From Candidatus Defluviibacterium haderslevense (GTDB lineage Bacteria; Bacteroidota; Bacteroidia; Chitinophagales; Saprospiraceae): a DNA stretch of 64,000 nucleotides. The notes beneath the pieces are model-generated. The model was not told the DNA's origin, did no database searches, and worked only from the letters and a program-made list of their open reading frames with translations. The position numbers were made by a program, and so were the translations under genes. Shown in pieces: positions 17,627-27,904 of this stretch. Every line of letters begins with the position of its first letter. Position 1 is the stretch's first letter. Location of the stretch: assembly GCA_016712225.1 (NCBI GenBank), contig JADJRL010000003.1, positions 1,075,001 through 1,139,000 on the forward strand. Reading direction: 5' to 3'.

Positions 17627-18802
17627 TTACTCTATTGTAGGTTTATCCTGTATCGGTTTTATTTTTTTTGTGCCTTCATACATTTCATAATTGACCAATC
17701 TACCTTCAAGCGCACCATTAAATACTTTAATTTTTCTGGATGGCCGCAAGCCTACAAATTTGAGCGCTTCAAGATTAGCAGTAATCATCCAAGCATGTGT
17801 ATTGGGATATTTTTGCTTTAAGGTATCTCCCAGTTGTTTGTGAAAGGTCTCCATTTCTACATCAATTCGTTCTCCATAAGGTGGATTGAATAAAATGTGC
17901 AAGGGCCCTGGATGTTTCTTTACAGAAGTAAAAAAATCCTGGAGCTCGACAGAAATAAAATCTTCAAGGCCTGCATTATGAATATTGTCAGTAGCTTTTT
18001 GAATGGCCGTCGGATCTACATCATATCCTTGAATGGTGTAATGGAAATCACGCACTTTAGATAATAATGAAGATTTAATTAAGTCAAATAATTCTGGATC
18101 CCAGTCATTCCACCTTTGAAATGTAAATTCTTTTCGATGCAAATTAGCAGGAATCCGACAAGCAATCATAGCAGCTTCTATGAGTATGGTCCCACTACCA
18201 CACATGGGATCCAAAAAATGCGACTGACCTTCCCACCCGGAAAGTAACAACAATCCAGCAGCGAGTACTTCATTGATCGGTGCAATATTGGTAGCGGTTT
18301 TATAGCCCCGCTGATGTAATGACAACCCTGAAGTATCTAATGAAACCGTACAATGATCATTATTGATATGGACATTGATTCTTAGATCCGGAGAAGTGAT
18401 ATCCACATCTGGTCTTTTACCAAATTTATTTCTGAATTGATCGACTATAGCGTCTTTTGTTTTTTGAGCAATAAACTTGGAATGATTAAAGTATTCCGAA
18501 TGGACCGTCGCATCAATGGCTAATGTTTGGTCGACTTGCATGAATTCGGTCCAATCGAATTTATATATTCCTTTATATAACTGATCTTCATTTCTGGCTG
18601 TAAAGGAATAGATGGGTTTTAAAATTTTGATGGCTGTTCTAAGTGCCAGATTCGCTTTATACATAAACCCTGTATCCCCTTCGAAACTCACCATCCGTAG
18701 ACCTTCCTCAATATGAGTCGCCCCTAATTGTTGTAATTCTTTCGCAAGTATCGATTCAAAACCAAACATGGTCTTAGCGACCATTTTAAAATTATTTGCC
18801 AT
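17627..18802 (-). CDS. THUMP-domain class I rRNA methyltransferase (RlmL N-half/YpsC-like)
   Basis: A 391-residue S-adenosylmethionine-dependent RNA methyltransferase. An N-terminal ferredoxin-like plus THUMP RNA-binding region covers about 1-160 (FGFESILAKELQQLGA; SKFIAQKTKDAIVDQFR). The Rossmann domain carries FLDPMCGSGTILIEAA (about 197-212), a YDVDPTAIQ acidic motif and the catalytic NPPYGER (about 303-309), the NPPY signature of exocyclic-amine N-methyltransferases. By analogy to RlmL it should make m2G in 23S rRNA. It lacks the second (RlmK) half of the E. coli fusion, as most non-gammaproteobacterial members do. It ends 10 bases from the convergent helicase gene. Confidence 0.9.
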   Translation of the reverse strand: MANNFKMVAKTMFGFESILAKELQQLGATHIEEGLRMVSFEGDTGFMYKANLALRTAIKILKPIYSFTARNEDQLYKGIYKFDWTEFMQVDQTLAIDATVHSEYFNHSKFIAQKTKDAIVDQFRNKFGKRPDVDITSPDLRINVHINNDHCTVSLDTSGLSLHQRGYKTATNIAPINEVLAAGLLLLSGWEGQSHFLDPMCGSGTILIEAAMIACRIPANLHRKEFTFQRWNDWDPELFDLIKSSLLSKVRDFHYTIQGYDVDPTAIQKATDNIHNAGLEDFISVELQDFFTSVKKHPGPLHILFNPPYGERIDVEMETFHKQLGDTLKQKYPNTHAWMITANLEALKFVGLRPSRKIKVFNGALEGRLVNYEMYEGTKKIKPIQDKPTIE

Positions 18803-18972
18803 AATTTTTCAAAATTCAATGCAAGGTAGGGAATTAGAAGGAATCTTACGATCTAAGAAATTGTGCTCAACTGCCACGGTCTCTGAAAAAAATATTTGCC
18901 CAAATTGGACATTACTATATCATTTGCTTACTAAAATATTACATGAATACTTAGCTGAGTAAAAATAAGAAT

Positions 18973-20106
18973 TCAATCTTCCGCAAATAATCGCATACTT
19001 AAATGATCACAAAGATGTTTTCCTGATCGTGTTAAGGTAAAGCGATTCCCACTATTATTTAACAATTCCTCCTCTACCATACCATTTAATGTAGCCAAAC
19101 ATTTTGAAGCATATTCCGGAAATTCCTCTTGAATAATTGTAAAGTTCAACCCTTCAATTCGCCGTAATTGCAGCATGATGTATTCATTGAATTTCTCTTT
19201 TTTGCTTAAGTTTTCAAATTCACTATAGGGCAATTTATTTTGAATAGCATGAATGTATAAGGTATTATTTGATATATTCCATTGGCGTCTTTGACCATCA
19301 TATGAATGAGCAGATGGACCAAAGCCAAGATAATGGTTTCCAGTCCAATAGCTACTATTGTGTTTGGATCTCATACCTGCTTTTGCAAAATTGGAAATCT
19401 CGTACGCCTCGAATTGATTAGGAACAACCCAATCCAAAAGCATATCCATCTGACCGATGGTATGGTCATCTTTTAAAGGTGATATATTATTTTTCTTAAT
19501 GTCTTGTGATAATAGCGTTTTATCTTCAACCGTAAGGGCATAGGCAGATAAATGAGGAACTTGGTAAGCGTTGATCAAGGAGAGATTATCCATCCATTGA
19601 TTATCTGTGCACATGGGTATGCCGTAAATTAAATCACAACTTAAATTAGTAAAACCGATTGACAAGGCATCCTGAATAGCTTGATGACTTTGCATGGCGT
19701 CATGAGACCGATTCATCCAAACTAAATGTTCATCCACAAACGATTGAATACCTATACTTAGACGATTAATTCCTTGATTTTTCAAAATATGCAAGTAATC
19801 TTTAGTTAAATCATCTGGATTCGCTTCTAAAGTTATTTCTGCATTATTAGACACTATATAGGAATTATGAATGACTTCAAAAATTTGGGCCATTTCCTCT
19901 TCCCCTAACACAGAAGGAGTTCCACCTCCAAAATAAATGGTTTTAACATCTTTCCCTTCCGCATCAATGGCGCGTTCTTGGATTTCCTGAATTAATGCTG
20001 CAATTAATTGTTGCTTGTTTGAAAATTGCGTTGAGAAATGAAAATTACAATAGGTACATTTGCGTTTACAATATGGAATGTGTATATATAGCCCGGTTTC
20101 ATTCAT
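18973..20106 (-). CDS. hemW: Radical SAM haem chaperone HemW
   Basis: A 377-residue radical SAM protein of the HemW (formerly HemN-like) family, thought to insert haem into respiratory proteins. The N-terminus reads GLYIHIPYCKRKCTYCNF, containing the CxxxCxxC iron-sulfur motif, with IYFGGGTPSVL and EANPDD following. The C-terminal HemN-type domain has SAHSYDGQRRQW and FNEYIMLQLRR. The longer open frame starts at TTG 20121, but the ATG at 20106 begins the conserved sequence directly and is preferred. This ATG lies on the opposite strand to, and shares two bases with, the start codon of the Omp85-like gene. The methyltransferase gene is 170 bases downstream on the same strand. Confidence 0.92.
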   Translation of the reverse strand: MNETGLYIHIPYCKRKCTYCNFHFSTQFSNKQQLIAALIQEIQERAIDAEGKDVKTIYFGGGTPSVLGEEEMAQIFEVIHNSYIVSNNAEITLEANPDDLTKDYLHILKNQGINRLSIGIQSFVDEHLVWMNRSHDAMQSHQAIQDALSIGFTNLSCDLIYGIPMCTDNQWMDNLSLINAYQVPHLSAYALTVEDKTLLSQDIKKNNISPLKDDHTIGQMDMLLDWVVPNQFEAYEISNFAKAGMRSKHNSSYWTGNHYLGFGPSAHSYDGQRRQWNISNNTLYIHAIQNKLPYSEFENLSKKEKFNEYIMLQLRRIEGLNFTIIQEEFPEYASKCLATLNGMVEEELLNNSGNRFTLTRSGKHLCDHLSMRLFAED

Positions 20107-21883
20107 GATTCGTAGTCTCAAAAGTATAATGTTCTTTTATTTTTTTGCAAACTATTTTTGTATTGGACAAGAATTAAAAATCCCGAATAAAATATCAAGA
20201 GCAATTGTAGTGGATGACACTTCATATGTTATGACGTGGGGAGAAATGGATAGTGCCAAACTTAAATCCAAGATTGATGCTTGGATCTATAATGAACGCA
20301 AATCAGGACATATCTTGGCCAGCTTAGATCGGACTGAAGAATTCGCGGGTTACTATTTGCACCATTTATATCGAGGTCCCGTTTTTAAAGCAGTATTTAT
20401 TGATTTTGATACCTCTAATGAAGAATTAAAATCTCGCTTCCAATATTATTTTTCAAACAAAAATCCACTTCACTATCCTGATATGATCAATCAATGGATG
20501 GCTTTGATTGTAAAACAGGATGCAGAACATGGTTATCCATTTAGCATCATAAAAGCAATAAAAGCTAAAACAAAAGGTGATACTTTATTTGCTATTATGC
20601 ATTATCAAAAAGGCCCTAAACTTAATTTTCGAACGATCGAACAACGTAAAGGTTATATTGTATCAACGAAATATTTAGAGCGCTTAGCTCATTTGAAACG
20701 GGGTAAAGCATTTAATCAAAAAAGTATTGATGCATTCGAAACTACAATCAATAAGTTACCATACATCGAATCTATGTATCCTCCAAGAATTTATTTTGCA
20801 GGACAAGACATTATGTTGTGGCTTTATCTTAAAAAAAAACCTGCCAACAAATTTGACTTTCTACTTGGTGTTGCTCCCGATAATAATTCCAGTTCCAGAA
20901 AATACAAATTGACCGGTGAAGCAAGTATTGATTTATGGAACTCACTAAAAACAGGAGAACGATTGTCATTGAAGTATGAAAATCTAACCATTAATTCACC
21001 TGAATTAAAAATTATTGGAGACTTTCCTTACATTCCATTTTTACCATTAGGATTATCAGCTGCATTTAATTTAGTCAAATTTCAAGAAGATTATATCAAT
21101 CTAAAAACAACTGCCAGTATAAGATATAGTTTAAAAAACAACAGCGAAGCAGGATTTACAGGGGCTGTGGATCAATCGTATCTTATTCGCTTCGACACTA
21201 CTTTCATTATCAACAATAATGCACTACCCAATGAATTGGATTATCGATATTCGTCTTCAGGAATATATTTCAGTAATAATAGTTTGGATCAACTGGTATC
21301 ACCAAAAAACGGATTTGAAAATCTTATTAAATTTGACCTTGGAATAAAAAAAATTAAAACCAATGACTCCTATTTAAAATATAATTCTACAGAGCGACCT
21401 ATTATTGCACAATACGATAGCCTCAATGCCAACCCACTACAGCTCAACATCATTGTAAAATCGGCCTATTATTTAAATCCAAAAAAACGTCATGTCATCA
21501 AAGGTTCTTTTCAGGGACATCAATTGGTTACCAAAGGACCTATTCTCAATAATGAATTATTATTAATAGGAGGATTTAAATCGATTCGGGGATTCGATGA
21601 AGCAATTTTTAGGGCAGCAGGATACGCCATTGGAAGTTTAGAGTATCGATTTTTGTTGGATAAAAATAGTTTCTTGAATGTTTTTCTAGATGAGGGATTA
21701 CTCCATCTTATGATTCAAAATCAATTACAACCTTGGGCATCATATACAGGCATAGGTGCAGGAATCCAGGTTCAAACTAAAGCTGGTGCATTTTTATTAC
21801 AATTGGGTGTTGGAAAATTTCCTAAAGCCAAATTTGATTTTTCTGCAACAAAAGTACATTTTGGTTATACTAACCTCTTCTAA
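20105..21883 (+). CDS. Omp85/BamA-like outer-membrane barrel protein
   Basis: A 592-residue protein with a signal peptide (IRSLKSIMFFYFFANYFCIG), a POTRA-like N-terminal region (to about 230) and a C-terminal strand-rich barrel. The Omp85 hallmark in the loop-6 position is visible: IGGFKSIRGFDE at about 487-498. The chain ends in an aromatic residue (GYTNLF), as usual for barrels. Members insert or export other outer-membrane proteins or act in lipid transport; this one is shorter than BamA (about 800), so it resembles a TamA/FhaC-type or Bacteroidota-specific relative. The ATG at 20105 is chosen for the signal peptide; ATG 20129 is a possible alternative. Its end overlaps the convergent GNAT-like gene by 14 bases. 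Confidence 0.8.
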   Translation: MIRSLKSIMFFYFFANYFCIGQELKIPNKISRAIVVDDTSYVMTWGEMDSAKLKSKIDAWIYNERKSGHILASLDRTEEFAGYYLHHLYRGPVFKAVFIDFDTSNEELKSRFQYYFSNKNPLHYPDMINQWMALIVKQDAEHGYPFSIIKAIKAKTKGDTLFAIMHYQKGPKLNFRTIEQRKGYIVSTKYLERLAHLKRGKAFNQKSIDAFETTINKLPYIESMYPPRIYFAGQDIMLWLYLKKKPANKFDFLLGVAPDNNSSSRKYKLTGEASIDLWNSLKTGERLSLKYENLTINSPELKIIGDFPYIPFLPLGLSAAFNLVKFQEDYINLKTTASIRYSLKNNSEAGFTGAVDQSYLIRFDTTFIINNNALPNELDYRYSSSGIYFSNNSLDQLVSPKNGFENLIKFDLGIKKIKTNDSYLKYNSTERPIIAQYDSLNANPLQLNIIVKSAYYLNPKKRHVIKGSFQGHQLVTKGPILNNELLLIGGFKSIRGFDEAIFRAAGYAIGSLEYRFLLDKNSFLNVFLDEGLLHLMIQNQLQPWASYTGIGAGIQVQTKAGAFLLQLGVGKFPKAKFDFSATKVHFGYTNLF

Positions 21884-22775
21884 AACGATGATATAACTTA
21901 CACATGAAATGATCTCTCCAAATCCACTCAGAATAGTTTTGTAATGTTGCTCCAAAACCTTCGAAAAAAAATTGAATTCCTGGTATATCTGAACCTTCGA
22001 AATCAAATACATCATGAGTATCTTTGTAATGATCGATTACATATTTCAATAACCCATACATGGCATTTTTTTTCTTGCCTTCTGGATTCGTATAGGACAT
22101 TAAATACACCAATCTCCTTTTATAACTTAGGAAAAAAGCACCTGCAAGAGGTTGATTGGATTCATCAAAAACCATCAATAAAATTCCATTTTCTTTGTTC
22201 AATGAGGACAAAATCAATTGTTCCAAAAGGTGTTTTTCAATTCCCGAATGTCCTAATTTAGATAAACTAAATGTTTGATAATGATCTATAAATACTTCTA
22301 TTTGATTTGATAATTGAATTTTCAAATTTTTGGAAGAAGCTAATACGATCTCCTTTCTATGATGCGCTGAAAATAATTGAACTCCCTGTTGGTTATATGA
22401 TATTAATGACAAAACATAATTCTTACGAATTTTTGAATCCGTAATGGTCAATCCAGAATTGAATTGGCCACAAGGAAATTTTTGTTTTATTGTCTGAATA
22501 AGTTTTAATCTGTCTTTTACATCCAAAGTGTTTTGAGAAATTATATTCATTTGCTGGATAAAAGCTGGGCGGTAAACTTGTTTAATGAATATCCACTTTG
22601 TGTGATAGGCTACAGGAATTCTTGCTCCAGAAGCATTATGATAAAAAGCACCCCAATGTTGAGCAACTATATCTAAATACCAGGATGATAATTCAATTTG
22701 TTGAGAGCTAGAATGTTGTAAATATTTATCCCATTCAGTAATGTCTATTTCAGCTCTATTTTTCCAAATCCACAT
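21870..22775 (-). CDS. FemAB/GNAT-like acyltransferase
   Basis: A 301-residue cytosolic protein resembling the FemAB-related GNAT proteins that Bacteroidota encode near surface-glycan genes. The C-terminal motif DVFDFEGSDIPGIQFFFEGFGA matches the conserved end of the fold, and the middle segment LMVFDESNQPLAGAFFLSYKRRLVYLMSYT matches the acyl-CoA/tRNA-binding strands. Members move an acyl or aminoacyl group to an amine, for example in peptidoglycan or lipid-linked sugars; the actual substrate is unknown here. It starts 3 bases after the O-methyltransferase gene on the same strand, so the two are co-transcribed, probably with the giant adhesin gene upstream of them. Confidence 0.7.
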   Translation of the reverse strand: MWIWKNRAEIDITEWDKYLQHSSSQQIELSSWYLDIVAQHWGAFYHNASGARIPVAYHTKWIFIKQVYRPAFIQQMNIISQNTLDVKDRLKLIQTIKQKFPCGQFNSGLTITDSKIRKNYVLSLISYNQQGVQLFSAHHRKEIVLASSKNLKIQLSNQIEVFIDHYQTFSLSKLGHSGIEKHLLEQLILSSLNKENGILLMVFDESNQPLAGAFFLSYKRRLVYLMSYTNPEGKKKNAMYGLLKYVIDHYKDTHDVFDFEGSDIPGIQFFFEGFGATLQNYSEWIWRDHFMCKLYHRFRRG

Positions 22776-22778
22776 GAA

Positions 22779-23417
22779 TTATTTTTTTATTGAAATAGAA
22801 ATTCCATCCCGAATAGGTAGTATTAAATTCATCCAATCAGGACTTGAAGCTAAATAAGTATTATAATCATGTAACACTTGTGTTTCTCTGTCTTTAACTG
22901 AACCTAATACTTTTCCATACCACAATATATTATCTGAGATAAGTATACTTCCGGAAATCATTTCCTTCTCTACAATTTTAAGGTAATTCAAATAGTCCTT
23001 CTTTGCACCGTCAATAAACACTAAGTCCCATTGATAAGGCAATGTTGGAATAATATCTAAGGCATTACCTTTATAAAATAAAATTTGCTTACTCAATGGA
23101 ATGTTTTGTTGAATGTCATCAATAAAATGATCGTACGTGCTATCGATTTCTATGGTATCCAACATCCCATCTGAAGCTAATCCTTCAGCAAGGCAAAGCG
23201 CACTATATCCTGTGAAAGTACCTATTTCTAGGATCCTTTTTGGCGATTTCATTTTAGAAATCAAGCTCAACAATCTACCTTGCAAAGGACCACTAATCAT
23301 TTGTGGTGATAAAGTATGAAGATGTGTTTTTCTTTCTAAATCCTTTAGATAGTCTGGAGCATCAGTACTTTGGGATATGGAATAGCGTATTAGTTCATCT
23401 TTCTCAAAAGAATTCAT
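22779..23417 (-). CDS. Class I O-methyltransferase (family 3)
   Basis: A 212-residue S-adenosylmethionine-dependent methyltransferase of the catechol/caffeoyl-CoA type. Signature segments are RILEIGTFTGYSALCLA (about 60-77), an acidic TIEIDSTYD loop, and WDLVFIDGAKKDYLNYL with the metal-binding Asp, then ILISDNILWYGKV. The family methylates hydroxyl groups of small molecules using a divalent cation; the substrate cannot be predicted. It lies 26 bases after the adhesin gene at 23444 and 3 bases before the FemAB-like gene, all on the minus strand. Confidence 0.9.
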   Translation of the reverse strand: MNSFEKDELIRYSISQSTDAPDYLKDLERKTHLHTLSPQMISGPLQGRLLSLISKMKSPKRILEIGTFTGYSALCLAEGLASDGMLDTIEIDSTYDHFIDDIQQNIPLSKQILFYKGNALDIIPTLPYQWDLVFIDGAKKDYLNYLKIVEKEMISGSILISDNILWYGKVLGSVKDRETQVLHDYNTYLASSPDWMNLILPIRDGISISIKK

Positions 23418-23443
23418 GATCTCATATATTTCTTAACAACAGA

Positions 23444-26400
23444 TTATCTGATCAATGTAATATCGCCATAGATTTTTTTCACTGTTCCTGAAATATTTAC
23501 TTCTATCAGGTACACATAAACTCCCGGATTGACTGGCTTATTTTGATAGGTTCCCAACCACCCAAGTGCGGCCTGATCACTCAGGAAATTTTTTCTATCA
23601 AACACCACATTTCCCCATCGATCCAATATCGTCATTCTATCAATGGTAACTGATCCAATACTTGATGTAGGATAAAATGAATCATTGGTTTCATCGTGAT
23701 TCGGTGAAAAAATAGTAGGCAAATAAATTGTAAAATCACGTTTGACTATAATTCTGATGGAGGTCTCGGAAGAACATCCATTTTTATCGGTAACAATCAC
23801 CGTGATGACATCATCATGTGTTGCTGTTAGTATTGGATTAGGGCAATCACTACAACTTAATTGATCGGATGGCGACCATAATATTTTATCCACATCAGTC
23901 TGAGCAATATTTTTTATAACTAAATTAAGTTGTTTGTTGTCATTCGCCTGAATTTCAATTTGAGATTCTAATTCTACATCAACTCCGGATCCAACATCTA
24001 TTTTTATTTGTTGGTCAAAAGTGCAACCGTTTCGATCTAAAATTTTAACATCATAAATACCAGATTTCAAACCATTAAATAGACTTCCAGATTGAAAGGT
24101 ACTGCCCTTGTCAATGGAGTATTGATAAGGTGCTGCTCCACCATCGATAGATCCTATAATAATGGATCCATTATCTTGATTACAACTTGCATCTTGGTTA
24201 TTAATTACAGCATTTCTAATCAATGCCGTGTCTTCCAAAACAAGAACAGAATCGATGATAAAACATTTGTTTCTTGGATTAATAATCGTGCACACATAAT
24301 ATCCTTTGGAAGTAACAGGTATTTGAGGAGAACCACTCATAAATCCATTGGGTCCTTTCCAAATGAGATTAAATCCTTGTGTGGTAGTAAAGGCTTTGAT
24401 AGGTACACTTTTTCGAGTACAGGTAATGGTATCAGCAGATAGAAATATATCAGGTACTATGGTGTCTTTCGTTACTATAATTTGTTTAACAAGCGCGCAA
24501 TTCAAGTTATTAGTAACTGTTACACTATACGTTCCAGGATCTGAAATTGCGGGATTTTTCAAATTACTTGAAAATCCATTCGGGCCTGACCAATTGAACT
24601 GTAATCCCAAATCTTGGGTTATTAAATTAACAAATGCATTCCTTCTGCTGCAATCCAATTTTTCGTCATTAATCTGAATTACAGGAAGTTTTCTAAAATC
24701 TTGAACGGTGATAGAATCTATAGATTCACATCCAAATGCATTGGTAACTTTAATGTAATAAGTACCGCTTTCTTGAATGATAATTTTTGAATTTGATGAA
24801 TTAAAATTATTGGGGCCTGACCATTGAATCATTTTTGAATTTTGATTGTTAGTCACTTCCAAAGTTGCTGTGTTGGTTTTACAAGTTAATGAATCTAATA
24901 AGGCAAGTGATATTGTAGGTTTTATTCCAAGTTTAGTGATCATTAATTGACTTATTACTTCACAGCCATTTGGATCAATTACTTTAAGCGTATACAATCC
25001 TGAATCTGACACAATTGGATTCATCTGATTAGACATAAATCCATTGGGTCCTTTCCATTCAAAAATTACATTCTGAGTTGAGGAACCACCTTTAAGATTA
25101 AGTGAAGTTCTTGAACATGTCAGGGTATCATTGCTAGTAAATACATTAGGCAATATGTCTTTTTGAAATACAAAAACCGAATCTAAAGTGATACAACCAT
25201 TAATTCCTGTTACTTGTATGATGTACCAACCGGGAGTGCTAATTGGATTTTTTTGTTGAACAGAATTAAAACCATTAGGTCCAGTCCAAGTAAAACTTGC
25301 TTGAGGATCAATGGCTTCAATTTTAATTTGGCCTGCTTGTTTGCAACTAATAGTATCTGAGCTGATTGAAACCGTAGGTTTAAGTATATCTTCGAAAATA
25401 GTAAACGATTTAGTACTTTCACAACCACTCGAATTTCTTACAGTAACACTGTATTGACCACCTTGATTTAAAACAGGATTGGCGCTATTGGAATTAAATT
25501 GATTTGGTCCTGTCCAAGAATAATTGATGATGTCTAAATCTGTTATTTTCTTGGGAGTTAGACTTGGTTTATTGCAATTAATTGTATCAGGTAATACATC
25601 AATGTTGGGTGGTAACGTATCTTGCTCTATTAATATAAATCCAGATTTTGGACAACCATTTTTGCCAATCACAACAACAATATATTCACCAGCTTCTGTA
25701 ATAATAGGATTACTCAAAGTAGAATTAAAAGCATTGGGCCCAGACCATTGATAATTCAAATTGGCATTACCTGTAGGATTTAAGGCTATGGATTTAACAA
25801 TACAATTCAGCGTATCAGGTACTAAATTTAATTTTGGTGTATCAATGTCTTTATAAACATGTATTTGTGCTGATGCAAGACAACCATTTGATCCGGTAAC
25901 AAATAATGTATAGTCCCCGGAATCACTCACCATAATTTGGTTTGTATTTCCTAAGCCACCACCTGGGCCTTGCCACTGTATAGACGAACCCATTGTGTTT
26001 GACCCACCTTGCAGTGTAATGGTAGATTTAAGACAAGTAATGGTATCTGTAGGCATAATAAACGCATCAGGAAGTTCAGCAGATCTTGGAACATATACTG
26101 AGTCCAATCCATTACATCCTCCTGACGTCTGGATGTTGACATAATACCAACCCGAATCCGTCACACTCACTTGTTTTTGAGTAGACACAAAACCATTAGG
26201 TCCACGCCAAGAAGCAGTTCCTGATGTATCTGTAATTAATTTAATAGTTACGATTGGATTTACACAATCAAGTGTATCACTAATAAAACCAATAGGTACA
26301 TTCGTTTTAAAATTAATTAAATAGAAGGAATCCATGGTCGAACAACCTAAAGAATCTTGCACAGTTAAAACATACCAACCTGTATCTTTTGCGAAAATCA

Positions 26401-27871
26401 CATTTGCATTTGTTTTTTTACCTCCTGGACTCTTCCAAACAAAAAATGGTGCCGGGCTGATAGATTTTCCAACTAAAAATACAGAATCTTCCCCACAACG
26501 TATGGTATCCCCAATGATCTGAATATCAACATCCGTTCTTAAATCTTTGACGGTAACTTTACCAGTAGTTTTACATCCATAATCGTCTGTTACGGTTACA
26601 ATATAATCTCCCGGCTCTTTTATATTCAAATCTGTGGACCGAGTAGATGTATAACTATTAGGACCCGACCAATCAAACATTGGATTCGAAGATTTAGATT
26701 TCGCTTCAATAGTGGCACGGTCTAAAACACATGTAAGGTCAGTATTTTTTAATTGCAGATCTGGTGGCTTTACACTTCCGTTTACAACTACCGTAACTGT
26801 TTTTTCACAACCATATTCACCAATAATTTTAAAGGTATATGTTCCTGGAGCATCAATAACTGGATTGGTTGTTTTGTCTCCGCTCAAAATTTTTCCATTC
26901 GTAGTAGTCCATTCATATTTAATCAAAGGTCCAGACGTTGAAGCTGATGCGTCTAAGGTAAGCGGCCGGTTATTACAATTAATATCATCTGGCTTTGCCA
27001 CATCAGCAATTAAATCATAAACGGTAACAGTAACTTCATCCTTTTCAACACAACATTCTTTAACAGTAATATCATCAATAGCGCACATACTTGCAGGTCC
27101 TGATCCACTATAACTTGCGAGACAAATATTAGCTGATGTGGCATTTCCAGAATTCCAAATAAAACTACCATCGGACTCAATACACAATCCGCTAATGGCG
27201 TCTACATTTCCAATTAAGGTTCCGTTGATAGACAATCCTATGGATGGTGCTGGTCCAAAAATATACAAAATACCAAATACCTTAAATTCAATTTTATAAT
27301 CCGTGTTTTTACTCGTTGGAATGGTCTGGCACCAAATATTTTGACCTGACCCCGTAGGGGTGATTACAAGGGTAAAATTCCCAATAGCAGGATTACATCC
27401 AAATGCCTGCGCTATTTGTGGTACACTCATAATCATGTATCCACCAGTAGAACCAATCAAGGCATTTACGTTGGTGTATTGTGTATAATTGGTTGTAGCA
27501 GGATTAATGACTCCTGTTTCAAAACCTCCATTGGTAATCAGATTACCGGATGTACCCATGGCTGTCAATGTATAGGTTGTAGTTGTTGCAGGATTAGCTA
27601 ATGGATTTACAATCTTAGTATTACTTAATCCATCTGGTGGTTCCCATGTAAGTGAAGAATAACCACCTGAGGCCATACCTTGCAAATTTTTAGGAATACC
27701 TGCACAGATGGTTATGTCCGGTCCAGCATTTACTACAATATTACAACCATTGGCTGCTTTTGCCTGACTGGTATTTGATGTAAAAAAAGTTGTTGGTTGA
27801 ATGATTTTTTGGCCTGATAAAGTCTGACACCCCAAAACAAACAAAACCAATAGTTTATATAATTGCTGCAT
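23444..27871 (-). CDS. Giant T9SS type B cargo protein with Ig-like repeats (paralogue 1)
   Basis: A 1,475-residue secreted protein. After a signal peptide (QQLYKLLVLFVLGCQTLSG) comes a lectin-like/choice-of-anchor N-region to about 270, a PKD-like unit, then 11 Ig-like repeats of about 77 residues, each with a DTLxC strand, a W-x-GPNGF strand, a G-x-Y-x-V strand and a closing NGC, giving two cysteines per repeat. A SprB-like unit (GGAAPYQYSIDKG) and a type B sorting domain follow (LPTIFSPNHDETND, DRWGNVVF, NPGVYVYLIEV). It is probably a surface adhesin exported by the type IX system. The longer frame starts at GTG 27916, but ATG 27871 fits the signal peptide. A close paralogue lies directly upstream. 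Confidence 0.88.
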   Translation of the reverse strand: MQQLYKLLVLFVLGCQTLSGQKIIQPTTFFTSNTSQAKAANGCNIVVNAGPDITICAGIPKNLQGMASGGYSSLTWEPPDGLSNTKIVNPLANPATTTTYTLTAMGTSGNLITNGGFETGVINPATTNYTQYTNVNALIGSTGGYMIMSVPQIAQAFGCNPAIGNFTLVITPTGSGQNIWCQTIPTSKNTDYKIEFKVFGILYIFGPAPSIGLSINGTLIGNVDAISGLCIESDGSFIWNSGNATSANICLASYSGSGPASMCAIDDITVKECCVEKDEVTVTVYDLIADVAKPDDINCNNRPLTLDASASTSGPLIKYEWTTTNGKILSGDKTTNPVIDAPGTYTFKIIGEYGCEKTVTVVVNGSVKPPDLQLKNTDLTCVLDRATIEAKSKSSNPMFDWSGPNSYTSTRSTDLNIKEPGDYIVTVTDDYGCKTTGKVTVKDLRTDVDIQIIGDTIRCGEDSVFLVGKSISPAPFFVWKSPGGKKTNANVIFAKDTGWYVLTVQDSLGCSTMDSFYLINFKTNVPIGFISDTLDCVNPIVTIKLITDTSGTASWRGPNGFVSTQKQVSVTDSGWYYVNIQTSGGCNGLDSVYVPRSAELPDAFIMPTDTITCLKSTITLQGGSNTMGSSIQWQGPGGGLGNTNQIMVSDSGDYTLFVTGSNGCLASAQIHVYKDIDTPKLNLVPDTLNCIVKSIALNPTGNANLNYQWSGPNAFNSTLSNPIITEAGEYIVVVIGKNGCPKSGFILIEQDTLPPNIDVLPDTINCNKPSLTPKKITDLDIINYSWTGPNQFNSNSANPVLNQGGQYSVTVRNSSGCESTKSFTIFEDILKPTVSISSDTISCKQAGQIKIEAIDPQASFTWTGPNGFNSVQQKNPISTPGWYIIQVTGINGCITLDSVFVFQKDILPNVFTSNDTLTCSRTSLNLKGGSSTQNVIFEWKGPNGFMSNQMNPIVSDSGLYTLKVIDPNGCEVISQLMITKLGIKPTISLALLDSLTCKTNTATLEVTNNQNSKMIQWSGPNNFNSSNSKIIIQESGTYYIKVTNAFGCESIDSITVQDFRKLPVIQINDEKLDCSRRNAFVNLITQDLGLQFNWSGPNGFSSNLKNPAISDPGTYSVTVTNNLNCALVKQIIVTKDTIVPDIFLSADTITCTRKSVPIKAFTTTQGFNLIWKGPNGFMSGSPQIPVTSKGYYVCTIINPRNKCFIIDSVLVLEDTALIRNAVINNQDASCNQDNGSIIIGSIDGGAAPYQYSIDKGSTFQSGSLFNGLKSGIYDVKILDRNGCTFDQQIKIDVGSGVDVELESQIEIQANDNKQLNLVIKNIAQTDVDKILWSPSDQLSCSDCPNPILTATHDDVITVIVTDKNGCSSETSIRIIVKRDFTIYLPTIFSPNHDETNDSFYPTSSIGSVTIDRMTILDRWGNVVFDRKNFLSDQAALGWLGTYQNKPVNPGVYVYLIEVNISGTVKKIYGDITLIR
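24222..26770 (-). repeat. 11 tandem Ig-like repeat units (about 232 bp) in paralogue 1
   Basis: Eleven in-frame units averaging 77 codons cover roughly this interval (ends approximate). They are clearly related in protein sequence (DTLxC, WxGPNGF, NGC motifs) but have diverged at the DNA level, which indicates old duplication. Confidence 0.8.
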
Positions 27872-27904
27872 ACTTTTTTTATTTTTTTCTAAACCTATTT
27901 TCCT

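Noticed and set aside
18768..18962. A 64-codon plus-strand ORF between rlmL-like gene and hemW
   Set aside because: It overlaps the start of the minus-strand methyltransferase gene, has no recognisable motif, and its region most likely holds the promoter of that gene.
24092..24442. Several plus-strand ORFs of 60-116 codons inside the two giant adhesin genes
   Set aside because: They are shadows in other frames of long repetitive genes and show no motif of their own.
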